From Botryosphaeria dothidea (taxonomy: Eukaryota; Ascomycota; Dothideomycetes; Botryosphaeriales; Botryosphaeriaceae), in the NCBI GenBank assembly GCA_011503125.2, contig WWBZ02000033.1, positions 3,224,001 to 3,288,000 of the forward strand: a stretch of 64,000 nt of DNA, in the 5' to 3' direction. This document shows, piece by piece, positions 1-9,737 of this stretch. The translations under genes and the position numbers were made by a program. The notes under the pieces are model-generated. The model saw nothing but the letters and a program-made list of their open reading frames with translations, was not told where the DNA came from and ran no database searches. Positions within the stretch are counted from its first letter, which is position 1. The number at the start of each line of letters is the position of its first letter.

Positions 1-1240
1 AAAGGTTTTATTTAGCCCTTATCCTTATCCTCTACGTCCTCTATTCTCTTTATTAAGAAACTAGATAGCGGCCTTCGTTTTTATATAGATTATCGCGAAC
101 TAAATAGTATTACGAAAAAGAACCGTTATCTACTCCCCTTAATTAACGAGACTCTCCGTTAACTTTAAGGCTCTCGTATTTTTACTCGACTCGATCTTCG
201 CGGTACTTATAACCTTATCCGGATTAAGGAAGGCTCCGAATATCTAACCGCCTTTAGGACTCGCTATAGCCTATACGAATACCTTATTATATTCTTTAGC
301 CTTACGAATACGCCTACTACCTACTAATAATTCGTTAACGATACGCTACGTAAATATCTCGACCGCTAGTACGTCGTCTATCTAGATAATATTCTTATCT
401 ACTCGGAAACTAAGGAAGAGTACTACGAATACGTCCGATTAGTTCTCGAAAAACTCTATAAAGTAGGCCTATACGTTAAAGGCGAAAAATACGACTTCTA
501 TACGACTTCGACTACGTTTCTTAGCTTCGTTATTTCTCTAGACGGTATCTCTATAGACCTAGCTAAGGTAGCCGCCGTAAGAGACTAGAAAACTCCTCGC
601 TTAGTTAAAGATCTTTAATTATTCCTTAGCTTTATAAACTTTTATCGACGATTTATTAAAGGATACTCTCGAAAAGCTAGAGCTCTCTTTAAGCTCCTAG
701 CTAAGAATATCCGTTTTATCTAAGAAAAAGAGTAGGATAAGATATTTACTTATCTTAAGGAAGCCTTCTACTCTTATCTAATCCTCTAATACTTCGACTT
801 CTAACTCGAAACTATTCTTAAAACCGACTCCTCTAACTTTATTATCTTCGTAATCTTATTCTAATAGATAGTCTATAGCGATAGTAAGAGACTTCTATAT
901 TCCGTCGTCTACTACTCTCGTAAAATAACCTTCGTAGAGTAGAACTACGGTATTAGAAATAAGGAACTCTTAGCTATTATAGAAGCCCTAAAAGAATACC
1001 GTCCCCTCGTTATTAACCTCTCCTCGCCACTCCTAGTTCTTATAGATTACTTAAATTTAACTAGCTTTACCTCTAAGTAAATTCTAAGACGGAAAATATA
1101 ACTATACTAAAAAATCGATTCTAAGCTACGGCGCCGGGAGAGGGCCCTAGAGACTCTTCTAGGCTTCGCGAGTTTTAAAATAGTACTTAAGATAACTATA
1201 GCCGCGAAGTAGTTAATATAGAGAATATAGAAAGAGGCGA
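1..1240 (+). mobile_element. Gypsy-type LTR retrotransposon remnant (RT and RNase H), RIP-mutated
   Basis: Read in one plus-strand frame from about base 52, the sequence gives a recognisable Ty3/gypsy reverse transcriptase: [12 protein letters not shown], then [12 protein letters not shown], then the catalytic box as YLDNILIYS near base 380 (family form YVDDILIYS). An RNase H part follows, with a DSSNF-like stretch near base 830 and NKELLAIIEALKEYR near 960-1005. The frame holds over ten stop codons, nearly all explicable as CAG/CAA or TGG changed to TAG/TAA. No LTR, integrase or gag is visible, and the element runs off the left edge. The right limit is approximate. It cannot encode a working protein. 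Confidence 0.85.
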
Positions 1241-2082
1241 ATAGCCTCCCCTAGTAACTACCTCTATCTAGCCCTAATATACCCCTAAGAAACCGTAGAG
1301 TACCTAGTATAGCGTAGAATACGTTAAGAGAGCCTTAAAAATAGTAGATACCCTTCTCTAAGCCCTATAAATATCCGCTAGCCTCCCTTTAGTCCTCTCT
1401 AGCTAGGTAAAAAATTTTCTCGATATTACTAAGATAATCTTCTAGAATTATATTACTATCTACTAGAAGGTAGCTACTAAGAAGCTAGGCCTTAAGAATA
1501 TTTTTAAAGAGATCTAATAGATCTAAAAGATAGTTAACCGTATCTAGGCTACCTCTATATCTATATCTAATACTCGTAGCTAGGTATAAATTATAGCCTA
1601 AGTAGCCCCGAAGCTCTCTATCCCCCTAGCTACTACTAAACTTATTCTCTACTTTCTAGAGATAGTAAATAGATAAGAAATAGCTAAGCTCTTAAATAAG
1701 GTAATTATTAGAAAGATCTAGGTAGGAAAAAGCTAGGCGTATAAGAAAGTACTTACTACTAAGAAGCTCTCTAGTAAAGACGTTAGAATCTTTATACCGG
1801 ATAAAGTAACTAGAATAGCCCTTCTCTAGAACTAGAAATAAACTATAGAACTAGAAAAAGAAGTTAGGCCTAACTAGTAGCTATACTTAGTACTAGTATA
1901 TAATATTCCTCGAGAAGAAATCGATACTATAGACTTCTAAGCTATCTAAACTATCTAGAAGTAGAATCTATCTCTATATCTAGAACTACGTATTAATAAG
2001 CTAGTCTAGCTAAAGAGGAAGCTCCTAGAGAGGAAAACTTACTCGGCTATTATCCTTAGTACTATAAACCCTAAAACCGCTA

Positions 2083-2149
2083 ACGTGGTTTATTAGCGAG
2101 CCGCGCATATTAGCGACCCGCGCACTTTTCCTTAGCGTAACCACTCTTC
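2083..2149 (+). repeat. Left terminal inverted repeat of the first pogo/Fot1 element
   Basis: It begins ACGTGGTTTATTAGCGAGCC and matches the reverse complement of 3878-3944 over 67 bases with one mismatch (C against T at position 24). It contains two related internal units, TTAGCGAGCCGCG and TTAGCGACCCGCG, which may be subterminal transposase-binding sites. Confidence 0.95.
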
Positions 2150-2354
2150 ACCCGAATTACGCAGCCAATATCTCTTAAATTAATTAAAATTAGTCGGAAC
2201 TATGAACACCGGATATTACTTCTTCGACCTAGCATGTTCGTGTATTATATCCGGGCTCGCCGTAGGTGCCGCATCGCCGTATAGTCGCCGGCCTCCCTCC
2301 GCCGCCATCCCGATTTTCGCGCCTATCGCGCGCTACCTGTTCCTTACTATCCCT

Positions 2355-3836
2355 TTAAGCTAAAATATCTCGTATATCTTTAGTGGTTAATGCACCTTCT
2401 TTACGGATACGTATTTTCTTAGCCCTCCGGCGCTTGCTAAGTGCCTTATTTACTTTTCGAAGCGCGCGGTTCTCCTCGGTTAAAAGGGTTACCGTATAGG
2501 CTATTCCCTCTAAACCCTTTGCCATTTACTTAATAGCGGAAAAAATAGGCGTCGGGGAGCTTCCTTAATAACTATTAATCCGAGATGTAACTAACTTAGA
2601 TTGCGAAATAGCCTCGGTCGGGTTGTGTGGCGTCTAGGAGACCTAAAGGTCGGCGTTAGCGTTAGGGGTGCGCGCGGGTGTTAGCGTCCGTAATTTAACA
2701 TCTAACTTAGAAATAACGGCTTGCGGATTAAATAGAATAAGTCTAGCGCCCCGAAAAGCGCCGGTAATATTTTCCTTAGTTATTATAGTATTATATGCTG
2801 CGCGAAATGCTAAGAAGAACTCGACCTTAGTAATATAGTTAATATGCGCGCGGATAAACAGCCCGATTTTCTTTCCGTATACCCTTTTTAACGCGCTAAA
2901 GAAGCCGACGTTAAGCGGTTGGGTTAAGTAGGACGAATGGGGAGGCAGGTAGATAGTGATAATGTTATGTGCCTTGTAGAATTCCTCGAATTCGACTGAT
3001 TGGTGGCTCTCGTGCCCATCGAGTACTAGCATCCGGTAACCACCCTTTGTGCGCGCCGTAGTATGCTTCTCGAAGTGCTTGATCCAATCTAGGCCTGTAT
3101 CGTTATCGGTCCACCCGTTAGAGGTCGGTTTGACCGGCCAGGAGTCGGGAAGACCGCCCTCGGTGTACCAGTTGGCGAGGTGGCACCGGCCTTAAACCAG
3201 CAAAAACGGAGGGACGTCAAAGCCGTCACCGCTGACACAGGTAATCGCGGTCGCCCATTCTCGATTACCAGGCTGAATTGCCTTGCCTTTTCCACGTCGA
3301 TCAGCCCGGGTAACAACCATAGCAGAGCAGACCATGCCCATTATAAAGCCGGTCTCGTCGAAGTTGTATAAATCGCAGTCCTAGATGCCGTATTTGGCCC
3401 GCATGTTCGAGAACAGAGCGAACCATTCGCTTATAAGCTGAGGATCTTCGTAAAGGGCTCGCTGGAAGTCGTAGGCGCGAGAAAAACGCGTGCGCAGCTC
3501 TTCTCGTCGCTTAATAAAGCGGTTTAGCTAGAGCTTTCCGACGCGTCGCGCGCCCCGCGACGCGAGGATGTAGTCCGCCATTGCGCGTACGTCTTCGATC
3601 GAGGGTGGAAATCCTCGCAAATCTAAGTCTAAGATATATTGGACGATTACATCCTCCTCGATCTCGGCCAAATTCTAAGTGGCGGGCCGGGAATCGGCTT
3701 TGGGGGTTCTACCGTTCATTCTATCGCGGAGTATTAATTCGGGCACGTTATAGATCTTTGCCGCGGCGCGGCGGCTTAATTTTCGAGAGGTTCGGATAGC
3801 TTCGATAGCTAAGATAATTCGTGCTTCGGTTATTTA
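2355..3836 (-). pseudogene. Degenerate pogo/Fot1-type DDE transposase
   Basis: On the minus strand a single frame can be followed for about 490 codons with no frameshift but with five internal stops (at 3675, 3528, 3381, 3192 and 2643). It shows a CENP-B/Tc5-type helix-turn-helix region (NRFIKRREEL, DFQRALYEDP), the first catalytic block NFDETGFIMG, the second block LDGHESHQS, and the third block as PLNVGFF. The third catalytic aspartate, Asp in the usual PLDVG, is Asn here (codon 2910-2912), a G-to-A type change. A basic C-terminal tail ends at 2355. It is dead by both nonsense and active-site loss. The start codon is not certain. Confidence 0.88.
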
Positions 3837-3877
3837 AATTCGTATACTTAGCTATAGAGAAAACGCGTGTAGAAGAC

Positions 3878-3944
3878 GAAGAGTGGTTACGCTAAGGAAA
3901 AGTGCGCGGGTCGCTAATATACGCGGCTCGCTAATAAACCACGT
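3878..3944 (-). repeat. Right terminal inverted repeat of the first pogo/Fot1 element
   Basis: It is the reverse complement of 2083-2149 with one mismatch and ends in CCACGT followed by the TA target duplication. Confidence 0.95.
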
Positions 3945-5030
3945 TAACTAGATTATTAATAAGGGGCTTATTATTAACTTTACTATCTATATAGCGTAGT
4001 ACTATAACGTAGCCTTTATAGTAATCTAGTATTTTAAGTACTAGGCCTACGGTTATATTACTAACTATTATAAAAAGAAGAAAAAGTACGGATAGTATAG
4101 TAAGATATATAATACTAGAGACTACTCTAAGAAAAGTATATAGTACGTAAACTACTCTTAAAGATATATAGTCTAGAGTAACTTCTATCTAGTACGTAGA
4201 GCCTACTATACTAAGGCCGTCTAAGCCCGCCTAGTAGTACTAAAAAGATACCGGGAAGAACCTCTAATAACTAAAATATAGCCTTAAACTAACTAGTTAA
4301 CCGTTAGACTAAATCTATATCTATAACTACTATAATCCCCCGCTAGCCTCTTATACTAGTATAGCGCTAGAAATTCTATCTCTTCTACCGGAAGTTCTTA
4401 GAAAACTAAGAGAATATATTCTTCTAAGGGACTTTAACCTCTACTATTCTATTTAGGAAGATATAATCTTTCTAATATACTATACTCTAGCGGATAACCT
4501 AATTAAGATAGCTACCGTAGCTAATCTTAACCTAGCTCTTCTAAGAAATACTATTACTAGACGAGATAGTAGTAGCGAGAGTACTCTAAATCTTATCTTT
4601 ATATTACGGTAGCTAGAGAAGAAAATTCTTAGCTATAGAGTTAGCTAGAAGCTCGAATTATTCTCTAACTACCTACCTATCCTTACTATACTTAATTTTT
4701 CTTCTATCTTTATAGAACTACGCTCTCTAAGACTCTAGTAGAAGAAAGTAGACTAGAAGAGAACTAATAATATACTCTAATTAAAGCTCGAACACCTTAA
4801 AGTAGCCCCTCTTAATACTAAAGTAGATCTAGATTACTTTACTATACTACTCTAGAAGGCTATCTAAAAAATAATTTAGAAGACTATTCTAGTAGCGAAG
4901 TCTACTAGCTAGGGAAGATAAGATAAGCTAGTAGCCTAAAGTATATAGTAGAACCTAAAAATTAGATAAATCTATAGCGAACTATCTAAGCTATAGAGTA
5001 TACTCGCTACTCTACTATATATAAAGTATA

Positions 5031-5593
5031 TTAGACTAGAGGACTTTCTCTTAAGGCGTAAGGTACTAGAGTACTCTAGTTCTATCTATCTATATAGCTA
5101 GTATAGATAAATCCTAAAATATATCCTTCTCTTCTACCTCTACTTCTAATAAAGTAGAGTATAGATACTCTAAAGAGTAGGAACTACGGACTACTACTTC
5201 CTCCTCTTAATAAAGAAGAGGATTAAAGTAGTAATAGGCTAGTTTCTACGCCTAGGGCTACTTAGTTAGTTTAGTTTTACTAGAAAACTAATCTAGAAGA
5301 ATAACTAGAAAGAGGAACTAGGAGGACTACTAAGAATACTAGGACCTAGATAACTACGAGAATAAGAATTAAAGAGATAGAGCTAGTAGGCGAATATAGG
5401 GCTACTATAGTAGCCGCTACTAGTAAGAAGAAAAAATAGAACTAGTAGAGATAAATAGGCCTAGATAGAAAGGAGGGGTTTTACTAGGCGATAAGGTTTT
5501 CCCCCTCGAGTAAAATAACTATAGATAGCTAGCTCTATATAGACTCGTAAGAGAGCTATATCGGGAAGAAATAAATTTATCTATCTATCTATA
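5031..5593 (+). repeat. LINE 3' end, copy 1 of a direct repeat
   Basis: This segment begins TTAGACTAGAGGACTT and ends in TCGGGAAGAAATAAATTTA followed by TCTA repeats. It recurs almost unchanged 563 bases downstream. The short tandem tail is typical of the 3' end of a non-LTR element. It contains no readable protein. Confidence 0.8.
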
Positions 5594-6162
5594 TTAGACT
5601 AGAGGACTTCTTCTCTAGGCGTAAGATACTAGAATACTCTAGTTCTACCTATCTATACGGCTAGTATAGATAAACTCTAAAGTATATCCTTCTCTTCTAC
5701 TTCTACTTCTAATAGAATAGAGTATAGATACTCTAAAGAGTAGGGACTACGGACTACGATTCTCTTCTCTTAACGAAAAAGAAGATTAAAGTAGTAATAG
5801 ACTAGTTCTTATATCTAGGGCTACTTAAGTAATTTAGTCTAGTAAGAGAACTAATCTAGAAGAATAACTAGGAAGAGGAACTAGGAGGACTACTAGGACT
5901 ACTAGGACCCGGATAACTACGAGGATAAAGACTAAAGGGATAGGTCTAGTAGGTAAATATAGAGCTACTATAGTAGCCGCTACTAGTAAGAAGAAAAAAT
6001 AAGAACTAGTATAGGATAGTATGCCTAGAGAGAGAGGAGGGGTTTTTACTAGGCGAAAAGGTTTTCCCCCTCGTGTAAAATAACTATAGATAGCTAGCCC
6101 CGCATAGACCCGTAAGGGAGCTATATCGGGAAGAAATAAATTTATCTATCTATCTATCTATT
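5594..6162 (+). repeat. LINE 3' end, copy 2 of a direct repeat
   Basis: This is the second copy of the segment at 5031, also ending in a TCTA run (about 6143-6162). Differences between copies are mostly C/T and A/G, as expected from RIP acting on a duplicated sequence. It could be a tandem duplication or a second 5'-truncated insertion. Confidence 0.8.
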
Positions 6163-6402
6163 ATAGTTCTTAACTATATACGAATAAAAAACCTATTAAT
6201 TAATTAATATTAACCTATCCTAACGAATATCTTATTCGCTATTAAATTATTAAAACTCTGACTTTACTAGATCTAATTAGCTTTTAAGTTGAACTTGAGC
6301 GACCACCTCCCTGATCAGAATTCTTGCGAGACCCCCACCATTCATCACAAGCTACGCTGCAGAGTATCGTACGCATCCCGCACTCTTATACGCTCATCCT
6401 CG
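6163..6402. other. Repeat-to-gene boundary with RIP-like leakage
   Basis: Bases 6163-6258 lie beyond the LINE tail yet still lack CpA and TpG completely and are very AT-rich. From about 6259 the composition becomes normal, 145 bases before the glycosyltransferase stop codon. No gene is seen here. Confidence 0.6.
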
Positions 6403-9010
6403 TCACACCCCTTCCGCCAACGCCGCCTTCACGACCTGCTTTCTCGTCTTGCTATGCGCGGCAGCGTATATGCTCCGCGCGATTCCCTGGCCCGGATACG
6501 CAAGCAACCCAACTGCGGCGCTCCCCGTCTTCGTCAGCAGACTTACGCTCCCCTTTCCGACTCCCTTGACCACGCCAAGGGCGCCTTCCTGCTTTCCGCC
6601 CTTGTACGGCTGCACAAATATATCTGTCAAGCCTTCTCCCATGCCGTATACGAACGTTTTCCCTGCAACGATAGCCCCGCTCTTCCAATCCTTGACCTTG
6701 CCCTGGTCGCGCACCTCCTCACCCCAGTACCCAGGCACGGCGCGCAGTCCTTCAGTAAGGGCGAGGGGGATATCGACGGTGGCGCCTTTGCTGTAGGCGC
6801 AAAAAACCTTTCCAAGGCTCTTGCCGGATGCCACAGCCATGGCACCGGCCGTATTCCTGCTCTTCTCTTCGTTTGAGCCTGAACTTGCTACGCTATTCGC
6901 TCGCTCGATCGATTCCGCTGCACTTGGAGGTTGAGGCGATTCAGTGCGAGAAGCTGACGGACTGCGTCGGTTGCGGCGGTACTCCTTCACCGGATCGGTG
7001 AGGATGCCAGCAGTGGCGGTAAGCATGTCGGAATATGTCCCAATCGCCGCGGAAGACAAGCCTGTGACGGGATCCCAACGCTTGTTGTCGATGATGATGG
7101 GTTTCGCCTCATATCTGTTCATGTCAGAGCCCGAATGTTACATATAGGATCGAGCATACCGTTTCAGATTCTTCCGATCCAGTCCCATGTCCTGAACGAG
7201 CACTTCAGCGGCACGTTTGGACAGTTTCAGGGAGTTCTTCCATTTCCCTTTACTCAGTGTCCATGCCGCGGGACGATCGGGAAGAAGGTCACATTTAAGC
7301 TTCTCGAGCGGAAGGTTAGTGTGGAAGGACTCCACCGCCAGCTTGACACCGGATTCTGTGCGCATCTTATCGGCAATACTCCTTGCTGCAGTGGAAGCTC
7401 GCGGAGTCAGACAGAACTGAATCGATTCGGCAAGGTTCCTCGCATCGAGCATCTTGTGAGGTATGGGTTTTGGACCGGCTCCGGCTGCTGCGACCATGTT
7501 TCCCCAAAAAGGCTGGCTGAAAGACATCAGATACTACCGTTGACAAGGAACAGGATACTCACTCGCCAAAGAATGGCACGATGGTGGTTGGTTTGCCATT
7601 CAAGAGACCACAGGCTGTTGTACCTGCTCCGCCATGATGAACTACGGCAGAGACATGTTGGAACAACCACTCGTGGGGACAGTCTCCCAGGTAGAAGACT
7701 TCCTTATCCGATGGACCGCCAAGGTTGGACCAGCCTCGTGAGATAATGGCGCGGACACCAGTCATTCTCACTGCCTCGAGAAGGATAGAGCTCATTCTAT
7801 CAGGATCATCAATGACAATACTGCCGAAACCGATGTATACTGGCGGAGGCCCGGAGACGAGGAAGACATCAAGTTCCGGGGCAGGTTTGTAGTCAGGGGG
7901 ATCTCGAAAGAAGAAACCATAAACATCTGAGCCTGTCAGCGAAACCCTTAAAGATGAAGCAGCATGACAGACCTATGTGCGCAGGCCAATCAACTGGTTT
8001 TGGTACCAAGGCGGGGGACCAGCAGTAAGTGAATGGAACTTTGAGTGTCTCCGCCAGATTCGGTCCCTCGGTGGCTGGCACGGGCTCGAGATCAATTGAA
8101 TACCTCCATTCATTGATGACATCTCCCAGACTGGATTTCAATCAGCTTCCGATTACGACGGTATTTCTCACACTTACCCCTGCCAGGTCATCCATTCAAC
8201 AATACCATACGAAATGAAATTGGCCATCGCGCGGTCGGTACCGCCGTATTTTAGATTGGCCAACGGATGGGGGAAAGCCCTGGTACTACTCCAAGGCATT
8301 GTGAACATCAAATGGACCGGGATCCCCAGAGCTTGAGCACAGTGAACGTGAGCGAAACTTGGAGGGTTGGCGATGATGGCGTCGGCAACAAAAGGATCAT
8401 TTGAAACCGGATCCGACTCGATGCAACTTCTCCAACAACCTTGTAGCATCTCCGAGATCATCTTTCGTTTTCGCTGAATATCTCCTTGGCGAAGACTTTT
8501 GATATTGGGAATAAGGCCCGGATTTTTGACCATATACGCCATGAGTTCGTTGGGATCTCCTCCGATTGGGTAGAACTCGAGGCCGGCCTTCCGAACGAAG
8601 TCGTCAAAAACATCATGTGTTGCCAGACGAACACGATGACCGTGTTTTTGCAACTCATTTCCAAGGGCAACGAAAGGTTGGATATCGCCCCGGCTGCCAA
8701 CCACTTGGATGACGATGTTGAGTTTGAGATTGAATTCGCGTCTTTCGACATAGGCCAGTGGTGATCCGGGAGGAACAAATTGCGGGGGATGAATGAACAA
8801 TCTTGAAAGAGTCCGGCCGAGCTTGGAATCGAGATCAACATCAACACGTCCATCGTCTACAAATATCAGTTTGAGCCCGAAGAGCAGATTTGAGTGTATG
8901 TTACCTCTTGCATCGGTACTGTCATGAAGAAGTTTTTGAGTGGCTTCCTGGTATGACGGTGGAATATCAGAGGGAGACTCATCCGATGGCAAAGTATTTC
9001 GGTTCGTCAT
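6403..9010 (-). CDS. UDP-glycosyltransferase, sterol 3-beta-glucosyltransferase type
   Basis: It likely transfers glucose from UDP-glucose to a sterol or other lipid. Six exons are read: 9010-8905, 8856-8178, 8130-7973, 7932-7563, 7516-7160 and 7114-6403, giving 793 residues. An N-terminal GT28-like block has VVGSRGDIQPFVALG, the classic start of this family. The C-terminal nucleotide-binding block (about residues 408-455) has VHHGGAGTTACGL and, across a splice junction, PFFGDQPFWG. A Gly/Ala-rich C-terminal extension follows, as in fungal homologues. The PH and GRAM domains of Atg26 are absent, so this is the short form. I chose the ATG at 9010. The first intron (48 bases) and a 40-base intron at 7933-7972 are inferred from frame and family fit. 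The substrate is not shown by the sequence. Confidence 0.9.
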
Positions 9011-9737
9011 ATTCAAGATATGTGCAGAGACAGAATGCAGAGTGAGGGTGAGTGCAGCGCAATATAAGGGTGTTTGTCGTAGGGCAATACGATCAGGCGA
9101 ATACGCGGACTTACGATATGGCTTAGGAGACCCACTTCTGGAGGCTAAGCGGACACGCTACCGAATACGTCGTACGGACCAATTTTCATTGGTTAGTCCA
9201 TGAGAATCGTTTTTCCAATTTAGTTCGGATAGAGCACTAATGTTGCGAGCGTAGACGTGTTGAAGTCGCCAAAATGTTCGGTGAGGTGAGGGTCGGCCCT
9301 GTGATCCCTGCTTGCTCTTAGCTCACATACTATCCTCAACACGCAACGCTTTGAGGGCCTCTGGTTTGTAAGCATGATTTGACAGCAGCAAAGCAGCTCT
9401 GTCCAATCCAGCTTCAGCACGACTGACGACAGCTTCACTTCACAGTACATTCAAGACAGAGTAGGTGGTGCAGTGTATCGCATTGTGGTAGCCAAATACA
9501 GGCTCGCAAAAGAACAAAGTCATTCCAAAAATCCGCTCGTTCATCTCATCAAAATCAACAATCTGGGGGAATCCAATCAAACAAACGCTCCCAAAGCAAG
9601 CCCAGAATTATGAAAGCGACCATCGGCTTGACCATCACCGAAATGCAGATGCAAATGTTCCGGGGCCATGTGTTCATGTACGAAAGCGAGAGTGTTGGGG
9701 TCCATTAGGCACAGAGTAACCAGAATGCAAAATGAAC
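9011..9737. other. Intergenic region, no gene seen
   Basis: This holds the upstream region of the minus-strand glycosyltransferase and the 3' flank of the F-BAR gene. Only short frames without recognisable motifs are present. Confidence 0.6.

Larger units (their letters stand above)
2083..3944 (-). mobile_element. pogo/Fot1-type DNA transposon, nested in the LINE remnant
   Basis: The element is 1,862 bases long, flanked by TA on both sides (2081-2082 and 3945-3946) as expected for the Tc1/mariner-pogo superfamily, with 67-base terminal inverted repeats differing at one position. It carries a minus-strand transposase pseudogene. Unlike the surrounding LINE and gypsy sequence it contains normal numbers of CpA and TpG dinucleotides, so it either arrived after the main RIP episode or escaped it. 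Joining the flanks at a single TA restores the reading frame of the LINE ORF1 remnant. Confidence 0.93.
1240..6162 (+). mobile_element. LINE-like (Tad/I-type) non-LTR retrotransposon remnant, RIP-mutated and interrupted
   Basis: One broken plus-strand frame runs into base 2080 and resumes at 3946 after the nested DNA transposon: the reading NPKTAN before the insertion joins a stretch ending in degenerate zinc-knuckle-like pieces (AYGYI, then YNTRDYS; family forms have Cys at several of these Tyr positions) near 4040-4140. Downstream, an exo/endonuclease-like frame carries DFNLYYSI near 4430 and later STLNLIF and SNYLPILT, matching the GDFN, STID and SDH..I blocks of LINE endonucleases. I could not recognise a reverse transcriptase in the 3' part, so the element is probably deleted. 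Clade assignment is inference. The left boundary with the gypsy remnant is approximate. Confidence 0.7.
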
